Positions 1 through 10,631 are shown, counted from the stretch's first letter. The stretch is DNA of 64,000 nucleotides from Deltaproteobacteria bacterium (GCA_020853705.1 JADYYK010000167.1:186001-250000); one strand, 5' to 3'. Made by a program: numbers and translations. The notes: generated from the sequence alone by a model not told the origin.

Positions 1-354
1 GCCGGCGCGTGACTCGCGCTGGCGGTCGTCGGCCGCGGTGCCGCCGCTGGGCTGGTTGCGCAGCACCTTGCCGGTGCTGACCGTGACCTGGGGGGGCGTA
101 CCCGCGGGGGCGCCGCTCGTCGAGGCGAAGGCGCGCGCCTTCTCGGTGCTGGCGACCAGCTCGCCGATCTTGCCGCTCTCGAACAGGCGATCGAGCTGGG
201 CGCGGTAGCTCTTCTGCGAGCGCGACTGGCCTGCACCGCCGCCGCCGCCGGAGCCGCCCGAGCCAGACCCGGTCGACCGTCCACCATCCCGCCCGCGATC
301 CCGATCTCGATCGCGAGGGCCGTCGCCTCCGCGGCCGCGTCCGTTGTGAGCCAT
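1..354 (-). CDS. Partial hypothetical protein with Arg/Asp/Gly-rich N-terminus
   Basis: The frame is open from an ATG at 354 to the window edge with no stop, so 118 N-terminal residues are visible and the C-terminus is outside. The first 45 residues are low complexity (alternating Asp-Arg, then Gly/Ser-rich). A more ordinary stretch follows (SQKSYRAQLDRLFESGKIGELV), which looks helical. I do not recognise the family. Its start lies 69 bp after the stop of the nucleotidyltransferase gene on the same strand, so it may be the last gene of that transcription unit. The flexible charged N-terminus suggests a nucleic-acid or protein-binding tail, but this is only an impression. Confidence 0.6.
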   Translation of the reverse strand, partial: MAHNGRGRGGDGPRDRDRDRGRDGGRSTGSGSGGSGGGGGAGQSRSQKSYRAQLDRLFESGKIGELVASTEKARAFASTSGAPAGTPPQVTVSTGKVLRNQPSGGTAADDRQRESRAG

Positions 355-423
355 GACCACTCTTCTTGCTGGGGGTGCCGGCGCGCGCCGCGCGCCTGGA
401 GGGGAAACGCCTGAAGCCCGATT

Positions 424-1185
424 CTACTCGAAATCTCCGCCGCGCTCAGCGCTCTCGAGATCCTGGGTGGTGTCGATCTCGCGCCAGCGGCCATCGATGA
501 AGACCGGGGCCATGGCGGTGCCCTGATCGACCAGGTGCTGCAGAAGATCGGTGAGATACGCGACCTGGAAGCGGGGCGCACGCACGAACGGCTGCCCGGG
601 GTCGACCTCGCCCTGCAGGCGGGTGTAGGTGTCACGGAGCAGCCGCGCCGCGGCACGCGAGAAGCGTGCCAGCCCGATGAACTCGCCCACCGCGTCGGCC
701 GGGTCGGGCACCGAGCCCTTGCCCAGCGCGGCGATGCGCCCGGCGGCGTCGAGGCGCACCAGCTCGGCCTCGCTGATCGGGTGCAGCGTGCGCCCGACAT
801 AGGTGCGCGCCCAGCCGCGGTCGACGATCAGCGCGTGGTCGGCGGGGCTGGCCAGCAGCTCCTCGACCACGCCGGGGTGGAACACGATGTCGGCGTAGCT
901 GATCACCACGTCGTCATCCAGCTCGTGCGCGGCGCACATCAGCGAGGCCAGGATGTTGTTGCTGCGAAAGTCGGGGTTGTCGACGAAGCGCACGCCCGGC
1001 TCGGTGATGCGGTCGCCGAGGTAGCCGCGCACCACCACGATGTCCTCGATGCCGGCGGCGCGATAGGCCGCGAGCTGGCGCCCCAGGATGGTGCGACCGC
1101 GGATGGGCACCATGGTCTTGGGTCGATCATCGGTGTACGGCTGCAGGCGCCGGCCCATGCCGGCAGCGACCACGATGGCCTTCAC
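424..1185 (-). CDS. Sugar-phosphate / phosphocholine cytidylyltransferase-like nucleotidyltransferase
   Basis: A 253-residue NTP-transferase fold protein. Residues 5-14 (VVAAGMGRRL) are the nucleotide-binding GxGxR loop. It is followed by KTMVPI, and by SYADIVF with the metal-binding Asp. The SNNILASL stretch before it resembles the LicC-type phosphocholine cytidylyltransferases. It should activate a phosphorylated alcohol or sugar as its CDP or other NDP derivative in the cytoplasm. I start it at GTG 1185 because AAGGAG lies 7 nt upstream and the GTG overlaps the stop of the CDP-alcohol phosphatidyltransferase by 4 bp, which indicates translational coupling. The pairing suggests it makes the CDP-activated donor used by that enzyme, as in inositol-phosphate cytidylyltransferase/DIPP-synthase systems. 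The exact substrate cannot be told. Confidence 0.85.
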   Translation of the reverse strand: MKAIVVAAGMGRRLQPYTDDRPKTMVPIRGRTILGRQLAAYRAAGIEDIVVVRGYLGDRITEPGVRFVDNPDFRSNNILASLMCAAHELDDDVVISYADIVFHPGVVEELLASPADHALIVDRGWARTYVGRTLHPISEAELVRLDAAGRIAALGKGSVPDPADAVGEFIGLARFSRAAARLLRDTYTRLQGEVDPGQPFVRAPRFQVAYLTDLLQHLVDQGTAMAPVFIDGRWREIDTTQDLESAERGGDFE

Positions 1186-1931
1186 GGCGCGGCTCCTTGG
1201 CTTGGCTTGCGCTCGAAGCGGCCCAGCTTGACCAGGATGACCAGCGACGAGCGCGCGAAGTACAGCGCGTTGACGCCGGCGTAGGCCCAGAAGAACAGGT
1301 CCAGCCGGTTGAAGGCCGCGACGAGCACGACATATTGCGGGTAGTGCACCACCTGGCGGCCGGCCCACTCGACCAGGCCGATGGCGCGCCCGAGCAGCGA
1401 GGTGCGCCCGGCCCGCGTGTTGACCTCGACGCCGTCGCTGCCCTTGGCGGTCTGGCCGGTGTACTCGGGCCGGCGCATGAAGCTGGTCAGGCTGATGCCC
1501 GAGGCCAGGCAGCACAGCCCACCCAGGCCGACCAGGAGCAGGCGCACGTCGCCCCACTCGTGCCAGATCCGCACCGTCAGCGCGCCATACACGAAGAAGG
1601 CCTTGATCTCGTCCATCAGGAAGTCGAGGTGATGACCGATGGCCGACATCGTCCCGCGGATGCGCGCCAGCTGGCCATCGGCGCAGTCGACCACGAACGA
1701 CGCGAACAGCGCCAGCGCGCCCAGCAGCCCGCCCAGCCAGCCTGGCATCGCGAGCCACAGCGCGGCCCCGCCCAGCGCCAGCACCACCGACAGGAAGGTG
1801 ACCTGGTTGGGCGAGATCGGCGTGTTCTTGAGGAGCACCACCATCGCGGCCGCCGGTGGGCGCGCGATGTACGTGTTGAACGGGTGATCGTTCTTCTTCT
1901 TCGTCTTGCGCCAGACCTCGAGCACGCCCAT
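1182..1931 (-). CDS. CDP-alcohol phosphatidyltransferase family membrane protein
   Basis: A 249-residue integral membrane enzyme that transfers a phospho-alcohol group from a CDP-activated donor to an acceptor alcohol. The family signature DxxDGxxARx8GxxxDxxxD is complete: it starts at DCADGQLAR and ends at the Asp of HLDFLMD. Hydrophobic stretches flank it (around residues 28-80, 115-135 and 185-215). The N-terminal KKKNDHPFNTYIARP motif is typical of the archaeal-type and myxobacterial branch that works with a partner cytidylyltransferase. It overlaps that partner by 4 bp. Likely products are an inositol-type phospholipid, or a soluble phosphodiester such as di-inositol phosphate. The substrate is not readable from sequence. 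A TAGAGT hexamer lies 8 nt before the ATG. Confidence 0.9.
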   Translation of the reverse strand: MGVLEVWRKTKKKNDHPFNTYIARPPAAAMVVLLKNTPISPNQVTFLSVVLALGGAALWLAMPGWLGGLLGALALFASFVVDCADGQLARIRGTMSAIGHHLDFLMDEIKAFFVYGALTVRIWHEWGDVRLLLVGLGGLCCLASGISLTSFMRRPEYTGQTAKGSDGVEVNTRAGRTSLLGRAIGLVEWAGRQVVHYPQYVVLVAAFNRLDLFFWAYAGVNALYFARSSLVILVKLGRFERKPSQGAAP

Positions 1932-1939
1932 CGCCCCGG

Positions 1940-1945
1940 ACTCTA
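1940..1945 (-). promoter_or_regulatory. Candidate -10 element (TAGAGT) for the CDP-alcohol phosphatidyltransferase operon
   Basis: On the minus strand TAGAGT ends 8 nt before the ATG at 1931. No Shine-Dalgarno sequence or good -35 box is visible. The spacing places the transcript start at or next to the start codon. This is one of several start codons in the window with a TAnnnT hexamer at this distance. Confidence 0.35.
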
Positions 1946-2068
1946 GTGCAGCCAGCGCGAAACGGCGAGAAACTGTCAGCGAAAAGGGCCCGGCGCGTCA
2001 GGCAGCAGAGCAGCCAGGTCGACCGGCGCGGGGAGGCGCGGCGCCAGGGCCCGGGCTCGCGCTCGCGT

Positions 2069-3184
2069 TCATCGCGAGGGGCCTGCCAGCGCGGCCTTCC
2101 AGCGGTTGGCCATGCGCGCGGCGAACTGCTCGGGGGACACCGCGATGGCGTCGCGGATGGGGCCGCTGGCGATGGCCTTGCGGGTGCGCGCGGGCAGGCG
2201 GTCCTCCAGGGTGCGCAGGCCGCCAGCGTGGCTCCGCGCCAGGCCGGCGATGGCGCGCAGATAGCCGGCGCGACCGGGATCCTGCGCGTGGCCCTCCATC
2301 AGGGCGGCCAGCACGTCGCCGCGATCCTCGCGCGTGAGGCCGCGGTGTCGCGCCACGGTGGCGCCCCAGCCGTCCAGGAACGGCCCCATCGGCAGCAGCA
2401 GCTCGCGCGAGCAGCGCAGCGCACGCGGCGCGCGCAGCGGCAGGTAGCGGTGGTTGTCGTGCGCCATGCAGGCCTTGTTGACGTGGCCCGCCAGCATGAA
2501 GGCGCCGCCATGACGGCTGCCGTCGCCGTCGGGGTGGCCGAGGCGCGAGTAGCGCGCCTGCAGCGCCGCCGCCGCCGGCCCGGTGGCCGGCCACTCGTCG
2601 ACCACGCGCGACAGGTCGCCCATGTTGTGGGCCAGCACGGTGGCGGTCATCATGCCGACGGTCGCGTCGCCGCGCTTTGCGGCCATCATCGCGGCCGCCT
2701 CGCGCGTCAGCTCGGCGTCGATGGTTGCGCTGAGCCGGTCGACCTCGGTGGCGGCGCCCAGCTCCAGCGCGCGCGACAGCGCCCCGGCGCGCACCGACAG
2801 CCACTCGCCATCGTGGCCCGACAGCGGGCTGCCGTCGGCCAGCGTCAGCACCCGCGCCGACACCGGGCGCGGATCCCACGCCGCGGCGCGATCGATGACG
2901 TCGCACGCCGCGGCCAGCTCGGCCGGGTCGCTGATCTCGCGCCACACATGATGACGGATCTGGGCGTCGACGTCGGTCGGGACGAAGGTGCCCACGGTGC
3001 AAAAGTGCGCCGCCAGCATGGTCTCGAGGCGGGTCAGCCGCCCCGCCGGGGCGAACCACGCCGCGTCCTCCAGCGGCGGCGCCGTCAGCACCGCGCGCCA
3101 GCCCTCGCGCGCACCCTCCAGCGCCCACGCCGCCGTGTTGGCGACCTGCATCAGCAGCAGCTTCGGTGCGATCCCGCGCGACAC
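2069..3184 (-). CDS. Hypothetical protein, 371 aa
   Basis: A soluble-looking, mostly helical protein that I do not recognise. It has no signal peptide and no long hydrophobic segment. It is rich in Ala, Arg and Asp with scattered His and Trp (AHNMGDLSRVVDEWP, GHVNKACMAHDNHRYLP). The frame opens with GTG at 3184, and no strong ribosome site precedes it. An internal ATG at residue 12 is possible. It follows the stop of another unknown gene by 33 bp on the same strand, so the two are probably co-transcribed. The long open reading frame with strong GC3 bias supports real coding. A function cannot be assigned. Confidence 0.7.
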   Translation of the reverse strand: MSRGIAPKLLLMQVANTAAWALEGAREGWRAVLTAPPLEDAAWFAPAGRLTRLETMLAAHFCTVGTFVPTDVDAQIRHHVWREISDPAELAAACDVIDRAAAWDPRPVSARVLTLADGSPLSGHDGEWLSVRAGALSRALELGAATEVDRLSATIDAELTREAAAMMAAKRGDATVGMMTATVLAHNMGDLSRVVDEWPATGPAAAALQARYSRLGHPDGDGSRHGGAFMLAGHVNKACMAHDNHRYLPLRAPRALRCSRELLLPMGPFLDGWGATVARHRGLTREDRGDVLAALMEGHAQDPGRAGYLRAIAGLARSHAGGLRTLEDRLPARTRKAIASGPIRDAIAVSPEQFAARMANRWKAALAGPSR

Positions 3185-3217
3185 GTGCCGGTGTGTACAA
3201 CACCCAGCCCCCGCCCG

Positions 3218-4402
<1,185 letters not shown>

Positions 4403-4593
4403 CTGCTCGTCCTCCTCGCCGCCCTGCCTTGGAAGATCCGCGCCACCCGCAAGCCGTCCAGATCACACGCGGTCGTCAACCGCCAGTCGACGCTGGCCGG
4501 GCTCGCCGTCAACCCCCAGGCGACAGCTCGCCGTGAACCCCCTCGGTCATGTGACCAGCCACTGACAAACGCACGTCATCCTTGTGGTTCTGC

Positions 4594-4622
4594 TTGATCG
4601 CCCCGTTTTCCGCGGGTACCCT
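4594..4622 (+). promoter_or_regulatory. Candidate sigma-70-type promoter of the SIR2-like/TPR gene
   Basis: TTGATC (4594-4599) and TACCCT (4617-4622) are separated by exactly 17 bp, a good vegetative-type promoter. A transcript would start near 4629, only about 4 nt before the ATG at 4633, and no Shine-Dalgarno motif is present. That implies an almost leaderless mRNA. Confidence 0.5.
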
Positions 4623-4632
4623 CCCGCCCGGC

Positions 4633-7600
4633 ATGGCTACTCAAGCGATTCCGAATCAACTCATCGAGCGGCTGAAGGCGGGTCGCGTGGCGCTGGTGGT
4701 CGGAGCCGGGCTCGGCACCGCCGCCGGACGGCCGTCGTGGAAGAAGCTGTTCGAGAAGCTGGCTCAGCACCTCGAGCAGTCGGGCGCCAAGTCGGAGGCA
4801 GCCGATGTCACCGCGCTGCTCAAGCGCGGGCGCAAGGCCACCGTGGCCGGCTTCCTGGAGCGCCGCCTCGGCCCCGCCACGTGCGCCAAGGTCCTGGGCG
4901 ACGCGCTGGCCGACAAGGTGGAGTCGCCCGAGGTCATGAAGCTGCTCGCGCGCCTGCCGGTGCGCGCCTTCCTGTCGACCTCGCCAGGGCCGCTCTTGCC
5001 GCAGACGCTGGCCGAGCATGCCCCCGCCGGTGTGGACGCGCCGCTGGTGGTCACCGGCAGCGAAATCGATGGCCCCATCAAGCGCAAGCGCTTCGTGCTC
5101 AAGGCGCTGGGCGACGTCAGCAAGCCCGACTCGATCACGCTGTCGCCGCGCACTTCGCGCAAGCTGGTCGCCGAGCGCGCCGCGCTGCGCGCCATGGCCG
5201 AGGATCTGTGGCGCAACTGGACCCTGCTGTTCGTCGGGTTTCGCGGCGGCGACGCCGATCTCGGCGTGCTGCTCGACGGCTTCTTCGCCAGCGCGTCGGC
5301 CGGCGGCACCGCGCAGAAGCACGTCATCGTGGCGCCAGGCCTGGGCCCCATCGAGGTCGACGAGCTGACCTCGATGTACGGCGCCGAGCCGATCTCGCTG
5401 GACGGCGATGGCTCCGACGAGAAGCACGAGGCGCTGACCGAGTGGCTGAAGTCGCTGGCCGAGAGCTGCACCTCCGAGGGCCTGATCCTGACCGCGGCCG
5501 CCATCGCGCGCCCGTCGGACGATGACCTCGAGGGCTGGCTGGCGCGCTTCCTGGAAGACACCGAGGACTCCGACGCGCGCGACGCCCTCGACGCCCTGGA
5601 GCGCAAGTACCGCGAGGCCGCCGATTACGAGCGCCTGGTCGAGCTCTTGCTCGGTCGCCTCGACGGCACCCCCGGCGGCGCCCAGCGCGCCGGCCTGCTG
5701 CGCCAGGTCGCGCTGGTGTTCGAGCACGAGATCGGCGACCTGCAGAAGGCCTTCACCGCGCTGTCCTCGGCGCTGTCCGAGGAGCCGGCGTCCGACGAGA
5801 TCGCCGGCGAGCTGGAGCGCCTGGCCGGCGCCGCCGACCTGTGGTCCGAGCTGGTCGCCGACGTCGCCGCGCTGGTGGCGCAGGTCGAGTCGACGCCCGA
5901 GGGCAAGAAGATCGCGGCCCGCCACTGCGCCCGCCTGGGCACCTGGTACATCGAGCGGCTGCGCCACCGCGACTACGCCATCTCGGCCTTCGAGCAGGCG
6001 CTGCGCCTGGATCCCACCACCACCAAGGCGCGCGAGGGGTTGCACGATCTCTACCGCCAGAGCCGGCGCTGGGACGAGCTGGCCGACTCGCTGCGCGCGG
6101 GCGTCGAGCACGAGCCCGACACCGACAAGAAGGTCGACGCCCACCTCGCCCTGGGCGACATCTTCGAGACCGAGCTCAAGGACACCAAGAAGGCGGTCGA
6201 CGCCTTCAAGCAGGCGCTGACGCTGGATCCCGACAACCAGGACGCGCTGGCCGCGCTGGAGCGCCTGTACCGCAAGGACTCGCGCTGGGAGGATCTGGCC
6301 CAGGTCCTCGGTCGTCGCGCCGAGCTGGTCGCCGACGCCTCGCGCTCGGCCTCGATGCGGCGCGAGATCGGCGACCTCCTGCTCGATCGCCTGGGCGACG
6401 TCGAGGGCGCCATCACGCGCTACGAGCACGTGCTCGAGACCGAGCCGGCCAACATCGACGCCCTGCGCGCGCTCGAGAAGCTGTACGACCGCGTCGGCAA
6501 GAACGACAAGTACCTGTCCACGCTGGAGCACCTGGCCGACGCCCTGCCCGGTGACGCCGACAAGGTGCAGATCTGGCGCCGCCTGGCCGCCGAGTACGAG
6601 GAGGACGAGGGCCGCTGGACCCGCGCCGCCGAGTTCCTGGAGAAGATCCTGGCGGTGCAGACCAGCGACGACGACGCCTACCGTGCGCTGGCGCGCCTGT
6701 ACAAGAACCAGAAGAAGTTCGAGCAGTCGGTCGACGTCATGATGCGCCACGTCGCCTCGTCGCACGCGACCGCCACCCGCATCGAGCTGTGGGCCGCCTG
6801 CGGTCGCACCCAGGAGGAGCTGCTGTCGGATCCGCACCGCGCCATCGAGGCGTGGTCGAACGTGCTCGATCTCGACGGCGCGCACCGCGACGCCCTGACC
6901 GCGCTGGGGCGCCTGTACAAGCGCATCGACAGCTGGGATCGCGCCGCCGCCATGATGGTCAAGAACGCCGAGGCCGCGCAGGGCAAGCCGGCCGTCGAGC
7001 TGTGGCACGAGGCCGGCGAGCTGGCCGCCAGCAAGCTCAATGACGAGGCCGCCGCCGAGTCGCGCTTCGTCAAGGCGCTGGAGCTGGATCCGCAGCACGT
7101 GGCCTCGATGCTGTCCCTGGTCGAGCTGTACCGCCGTCGCGGCGAGCACCTGCGCGCCGCCCGCCTGATGGTCGAGGCCGAGGGCGCGACCACGAACCGC
7201 ATCCAGAAGGTCAAGCTGCTGCACGACGCTGGCACGCTGTACGAGGATCACCTCGACAACCGCGGCCGCGCCGCCGAGCTGTACGCCAAGGCGCTCAGCC
7301 AGGATCCCGAGCACGTCGAGGCCGCCGCCCGCCTGGCCGACATCTGGTCGACCGAGCAGCGTTGGGCCGACGTCGAGCCCATCCTCGACATGCTGGTCAA
7401 GAAGATCGACCGCACGGATCGCCACGAGTTCGGCAAGCGCGAGCGCCAGCTGGCCGTCGCCTGCGAGAACCTGGGCAACCACGACAAGGCCGCCAAGCAC
7501 TACCGCAGCGCGGTCGAGGCCGAGCCCGACGACGTCGGCGCCATCCGCGGCCTGGCCGACATCCTGTTCGTCAAGCAGGAGTACGAGGAGGCCGACAAGC

Positions 7601-9507
7601 GCTACCGCGCCCTGCTGGCGCTGCACCGCGCCGCGCTGGCCGAGGGCGAGGTGGTCGAGCTGTACTACCGCCTCGGCGTCGGCTCACGCCACCGCGGCGA
7701 CGACGCCCGCGCGCGCGAGTCGTTCCAGAAGGCGCTCGCCATCGAGCCCGGCCACAAGAAGACGCTGGCCGCGATGATGGAGTTCGCGCAGGCCCAGGGC
7801 GACGTCAGCGCCATCATCGACGCCAAGCGCGCCCTGCTCGAGGGCGCCGGGGCCGACGAGCGCTTCAAGCTGTACGGCGAGATCGGCGATCTCTACGCCG
7901 AGAAACAGGAGGATCCGGTCAGCGCGCTGTCGGCCTACCTGGAGGCACTCAAGATCCGCCCCAGCTCGCACCAGCTCCTGCACAAGGTGCTCGAGCTGTA
8001 CGTCGAGCAGAAGGCCTGGAAGCACGCCGTCGACACCCTGGGCAAGCTCAGCGAGCAGGAGCACGACGCCGGCCGCCGCGCCAAGTACAACTACACCGCC
8101 GGCGTCATCTGCCGCGACGAGCTCAAGGCCATCGACGACGCCGTCGAGCGCTTCCACGCCACCCTCGACGACACCCCCGAGGACGAGCGCTCGTTCGAGG
8201 CCATCCGCGAGCTGCTCACCGCCAAGCAGGACTGGAAGGCGCTGGCCAAGAGCTACCGCAAGCAGCTCAAGCGGCTGCCCCCGCAGACCAAGCCCGAGGC
8301 CAAGCTGCGCTACTGGACCGCGCTGGCCGACCTGGCGCTCGACAAGCTCGAAGACCGCGAGTCCGGCATCGCCGCCCTCGAGGTGGCGACCACGCTGGAG
8401 GAGAACGCCGATCGCCGCGCGCGCCTGGCCGCGCTGTACCTGCAGGCCGGCCCGAGCTACCTCGACAAGGCCATCGTCGAGCAGCAGCGCCTGCTCAAGC
8501 TGACCCCCGACAAGCTCGACCTGTACCGCAACCTCGACCGCCTGTATCGCGAGACCAAGGCGTTCGACAAGGCCTGGTGCCTGGCCGCGGCGCTGTGCTT
8601 CCTCGGCGGCGGCGACGACGAGGACAAGAAGCTGTTCGAGCAGTACCGCCCCAAGGGCCTCATCCCCGCGCGCCACCGCCTGACCGAGGAGCTGTGGCAG
8701 AAGGCCATCATCCACCCGCGCGAGGATCGCTACCTGTCGGGCATGTTCGCCGCGCTGGCGCCCGCCATCATCGCGACCACCGCGCAGCCGCACCAGACCT
8801 ATGGCCTCAGCCGCAAGCAGGCGACCGATCCAGCCAAGGACGATCGCATGGTGGCCAAGATCTTCCGCTATGTGGTCAACACCCTGGGCGTGGCCCCGCC
8901 AGAGCTGTACTTCCGCCCCGAGCAGAAGGAGTCCATCCAGGTCGCCAACACCCACGACAAGGGGATCTTGACCCCGTCGTTCGTGGTCGGTGCCCCGGTC
9001 ATCGCGGCCAAGAACGAGCGCGAGCTGGCCTTCGAGATGGCCAAGCGGATCGCCTTCCTGCGCCCCGAGCGCTATGTGCGCTACGCCCTGCCGACCTCGC
9101 TGGCGATGGCCAACGCTTATGACGCCGCCGTCATCGCCTCGGGCGCCGGCCACCTGACCGATCGCGGCCCCGAGGTCGACAAGCTGACCGCGCACTTCAA
9201 GAAGACGGTGGCGCAGCCGGTGCTCGACCAGGTCGCCTCGTTCGCCAAGAAGATCCCGGCCAGCGTCAACGGCATGGCGGTCACCAGCTGGCTCAGTGCG
9301 GCAGATCTCACAGCCAACCGTGTCGGCTTCATCGTGGTCGGAGATCTGGAGTCCGCGGCGACGCAGGTCTCCAAGGAGCCGCTGGGCCTGACCACGCTGT
9401 CCACCAAGGATCGGCTGAAGGACCTGCTAGCGTATAGTGTCAGCGAAGAGTATTTCTCGGTGAGGCGGCACCTCGGCCTCGAGATCAACGTAGGAACGGG
9501 AGCTTAG
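4633..9507 (+). CDS. Large TPR protein with degenerate SIR2-like N-terminal domain
   Basis: A 1,624-residue protein. Residues ~15-230 match the SIR2-like fold: VALVVGAGLGTAAGRPSW is the dinucleotide-binding loop and LLFVGFRGGDADL is the closing motif. The catalytic positions are replaced. The usual TTNYD is STSPG, and the usual KLHG is KALG, so the active-site Asn, Asp and His are missing and NAD hydrolysis is unlikely. From ~residue 310 to 1290 there are many TPR-like helical repeats (LDPDNQDALAALERLY, LEPANIDALRALEKLY types). The C-terminal ~300 residues form a further conserved-looking globular region (QTYGLSRKQATDP, VANTHDKGILTPSFVVGAP). ATG 4633 is chosen because the SIR2 fold starts just after it. 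It probably acts as a cytoplasmic scaffold or sensor. The partner is unknown. Confidence 0.85.
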   Translation: MATQAIPNQLIERLKAGRVALVVGAGLGTAAGRPSWKKLFEKLAQHLEQSGAKSEAADVTALLKRGRKATVAGFLERRLGPATCAKVLGDALADKVESPEVMKLLARLPVRAFLSTSPGPLLPQTLAEHAPAGVDAPLVVTGSEIDGPIKRKRFVLKALGDVSKPDSITLSPRTSRKLVAERAALRAMAEDLWRNWTLLFVGFRGGDADLGVLLDGFFASASAGGTAQKHVIVAPGLGPIEVDELTSMYGAEPISLDGDGSDEKHEALTEWLKSLAESCTSEGLILTAAAIARPSDDDLEGWLARFLEDTEDSDARDALDALERKYREAADYERLVELLLGRLDGTPGGAQRAGLLRQVALVFEHEIGDLQKAFTALSSALSEEPASDEIAGELERLAGAADLWSELVADVAALVAQVESTPEGKKIAARHCARLGTWYIERLRHRDYAISAFEQALRLDPTTTKAREGLHDLYRQSRRWDELADSLRAGVEHEPDTDKKVDAHLALGDIFETELKDTKKAVDAFKQALTLDPDNQDALAALERLYRKDSRWEDLAQVLGRRAELVADASRSASMRREIGDLLLDRLGDVEGAITRYEHVLETEPANIDALRALEKLYDRVGKNDKYLSTLEHLADALPGDADKVQIWRRLAAEYEEDEGRWTRAAEFLEKILAVQTSDDDAYRALARLYKNQKKFEQSVDVMMRHVASSHATATRIELWAACGRTQEELLSDPHRAIEAWSNVLDLDGAHRDALTALGRLYKRIDSWDRAAAMMVKNAEAAQGKPAVELWHEAGELAASKLNDEAAAESRFVKALELDPQHVASMLSLVELYRRRGEHLRAARLMVEAEGATTNRIQKVKLLHDAGTLYEDHLDNRGRAAELYAKALSQDPEHVEAAARLADIWSTEQRWADVEPILDMLVKKIDRTDRHEFGKRERQLAVACENLGNHDKAAKHYRSAVEAEPDDVGAIRGLADILFVKQEYEEADKRYRALLALHRAALAEGEVVELYYRLGVGSRHRGDDARARESFQKALAIEPGHKKTLAAMMEFAQAQGDVSAIIDAKRALLEGAGADERFKLYGEIGDLYAEKQEDPVSALSAYLEALKIRPSSHQLLHKVLELYVEQKAWKHAVDTLGKLSEQEHDAGRRAKYNYTAGVICRDELKAIDDAVERFHATLDDTPEDERSFEAIRELLTAKQDWKALAKSYRKQLKRLPPQTKPEAKLRYWTALADLALDKLEDRESGIAALEVATTLEENADRRARLAALYLQAGPSYLDKAIVEQQRLLKLTPDKLDLYRNLDRLYRETKAFDKAWCLAAALCFLGGGDDEDKKLFEQYRPKGLIPARHRLTEELWQKAIIHPREDRYLSGMFAALAPAIIATTAQPHQTYGLSRKQATDPAKDDRMVAKIFRYVVNTLGVAPPELYFRPEQKESIQVANTHDKGILTPSFVVGAPVIAAKNERELAFEMAKRIAFLRPERYVRYALPTSLAMANAYDAAVIASGAGHLTDRGPEVDKLTAHFKKTVAQPVLDQVASFAKKIPASVNGMAVTSWLSAADLTANRVGFIVVGDLESAATQVSKEPLGLTTLSTKDRLKDLLAYSVSEEYFSVRRHLGLEINVGTGA

Positions 9508-9511
9508 CTTG

Positions 9512-10558
9512 ATGATGAAGTGGAAAACCGGCGCGCTCGGGCTGGGCGCGGCGTTGTTTGCTGGCGCGCTCGTGGGCCGCGTGCTGCCGGGTTGCGGTGG
9601 CGACAGCTCGGGACCGACCTGCGGCAACGGCGAGGTCGAGACCGGCGAGTTCTGCGACGACGGCAACCTGTCGAACGACGACAACTGCTCGGCCTCGTGC
9701 ACCGTGCTGGCGACCACGTCGCTGACGCTGAAGTGGCCGATCAACCAGGGCAAGTTCCAGGATCCGACCGACATCGACTCCTGCGTCGAGGTCGGCGGCA
9801 CCCACGTCGTGGTGACCCTCAAGGGTGGCACGCCGCCGGCCGGCGGGCTGCCGGTCGATCGTCGCCTCGAGCTGGGCTGCGACCTCGGCAGCACCAAGCT
9901 GCTCAACGTGCCGTCGGCGCCGCTGTACCCGGGCAGCTACGAGGCCAAGGTCAAGCTGATCAAGCGCGTGGCCGCCAACGACGCCGGCGTGGCCTCGGGC
10001 GACACCGACCTGACCCGCGAGCTGACGCTCAACTTCACCCTGGCCGACCGCACCGCGACCACGCAGACGGCGGACTTCCAGATCCCCGACTTCCTGATGG
10101 GCTACACCGGCGGGCTGCAGTTCAAGACCCGCTGGGCCAGCGCCAACACCTGCGCCAGCGCCACTCCGCCGGTGACGCAGCAGGTGCTGCTGCTCAAGAA
10201 GCGCAACGGCACCGTCATCTCCAAGATGACCTTCGACAGCCCGCTGACCACGACGGTCAACGAGGCCATGCCGACCGACGGCAGCGCGCCCGGCGTGTGT
10301 GTCGACTTCTCGGCCAGCACCTCGCAGCAGATCTTCGGCCTCGACTGGGGCGACTACGACATCGGCATCAAGGGCATGTCGAACGGCATGCCGGCCTACT
10401 GCCAGACCTTCCCGGTCTTCGTCGGGGCCCAGGCCCCGGGCACCACCAATCCGTCTTACACCTTGATGGTGCCTGCGCTGATGGGGATGATGACGGCCGA
10501 TGCCAGCGTCGGCGATGGCGGCGTCCCGGATGGCGGGATGTCGATCGTTTGCTTCTAG
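9512..10558 (+). CDS. Lipoprotein-like protein with Myxococcus cysteine-rich repeat
   Basis: A 348-residue exported protein. A hydrophobic signal segment ends in a lipobox-like LPGC, so lipid attachment in the envelope is likely. Next comes one copy of the Myxococcus Cys-rich repeat (CGNGEVETGEFCDDGN followed by DDNCSASC), a family feature of myxobacterial surface proteins. The remaining ~280 residues are beta-rich with paired cysteines and no recognisable enzyme motif. A short C-terminal DASVGDGGVPDGG segment is low complexity. GGAACGGGAG upstream supports the tandem ATG at 9512/9515; a TTG at 9509 is also in frame. It starts 5 nt after the TPR gene stop, so the two are probably one transcript. 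Confidence 0.8.
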   Translation: MMKWKTGALGLGAALFAGALVGRVLPGCGGDSSGPTCGNGEVETGEFCDDGNLSNDDNCSASCTVLATTSLTLKWPINQGKFQDPTDIDSCVEVGGTHVVVTLKGGTPPAGGLPVDRRLELGCDLGSTKLLNVPSAPLYPGSYEAKVKLIKRVAANDAGVASGDTDLTRELTLNFTLADRTATTQTADFQIPDFLMGYTGGLQFKTRWASANTCASATPPVTQQVLLLKKRNGTVISKMTFDSPLTTTVNEAMPTDGSAPGVCVDFSASTSQQIFGLDWGDYDIGIKGMSNGMPAYCQTFPVFVGAQAPGTTNPSYTLMVPALMGMMTADASVGDGGVPDGGMSIVCF

Positions 10559-10631
10559 TGCGTTGCCCGGGGCCGCTGTGCGGCCTCCAGAGTGCGGTAA
10601 TGTCACTGGAGTACCAGGGATGAGGGACCGC

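Noticed and set aside
4576..7626. 1,016-codon minus-strand frame opposite the SIR2-like/TPR gene
   Set aside because: Repetitive Leu/Val/Gly/Ala-rich shadow of TPR codons; the plus strand encodes a recognisable domain architecture.
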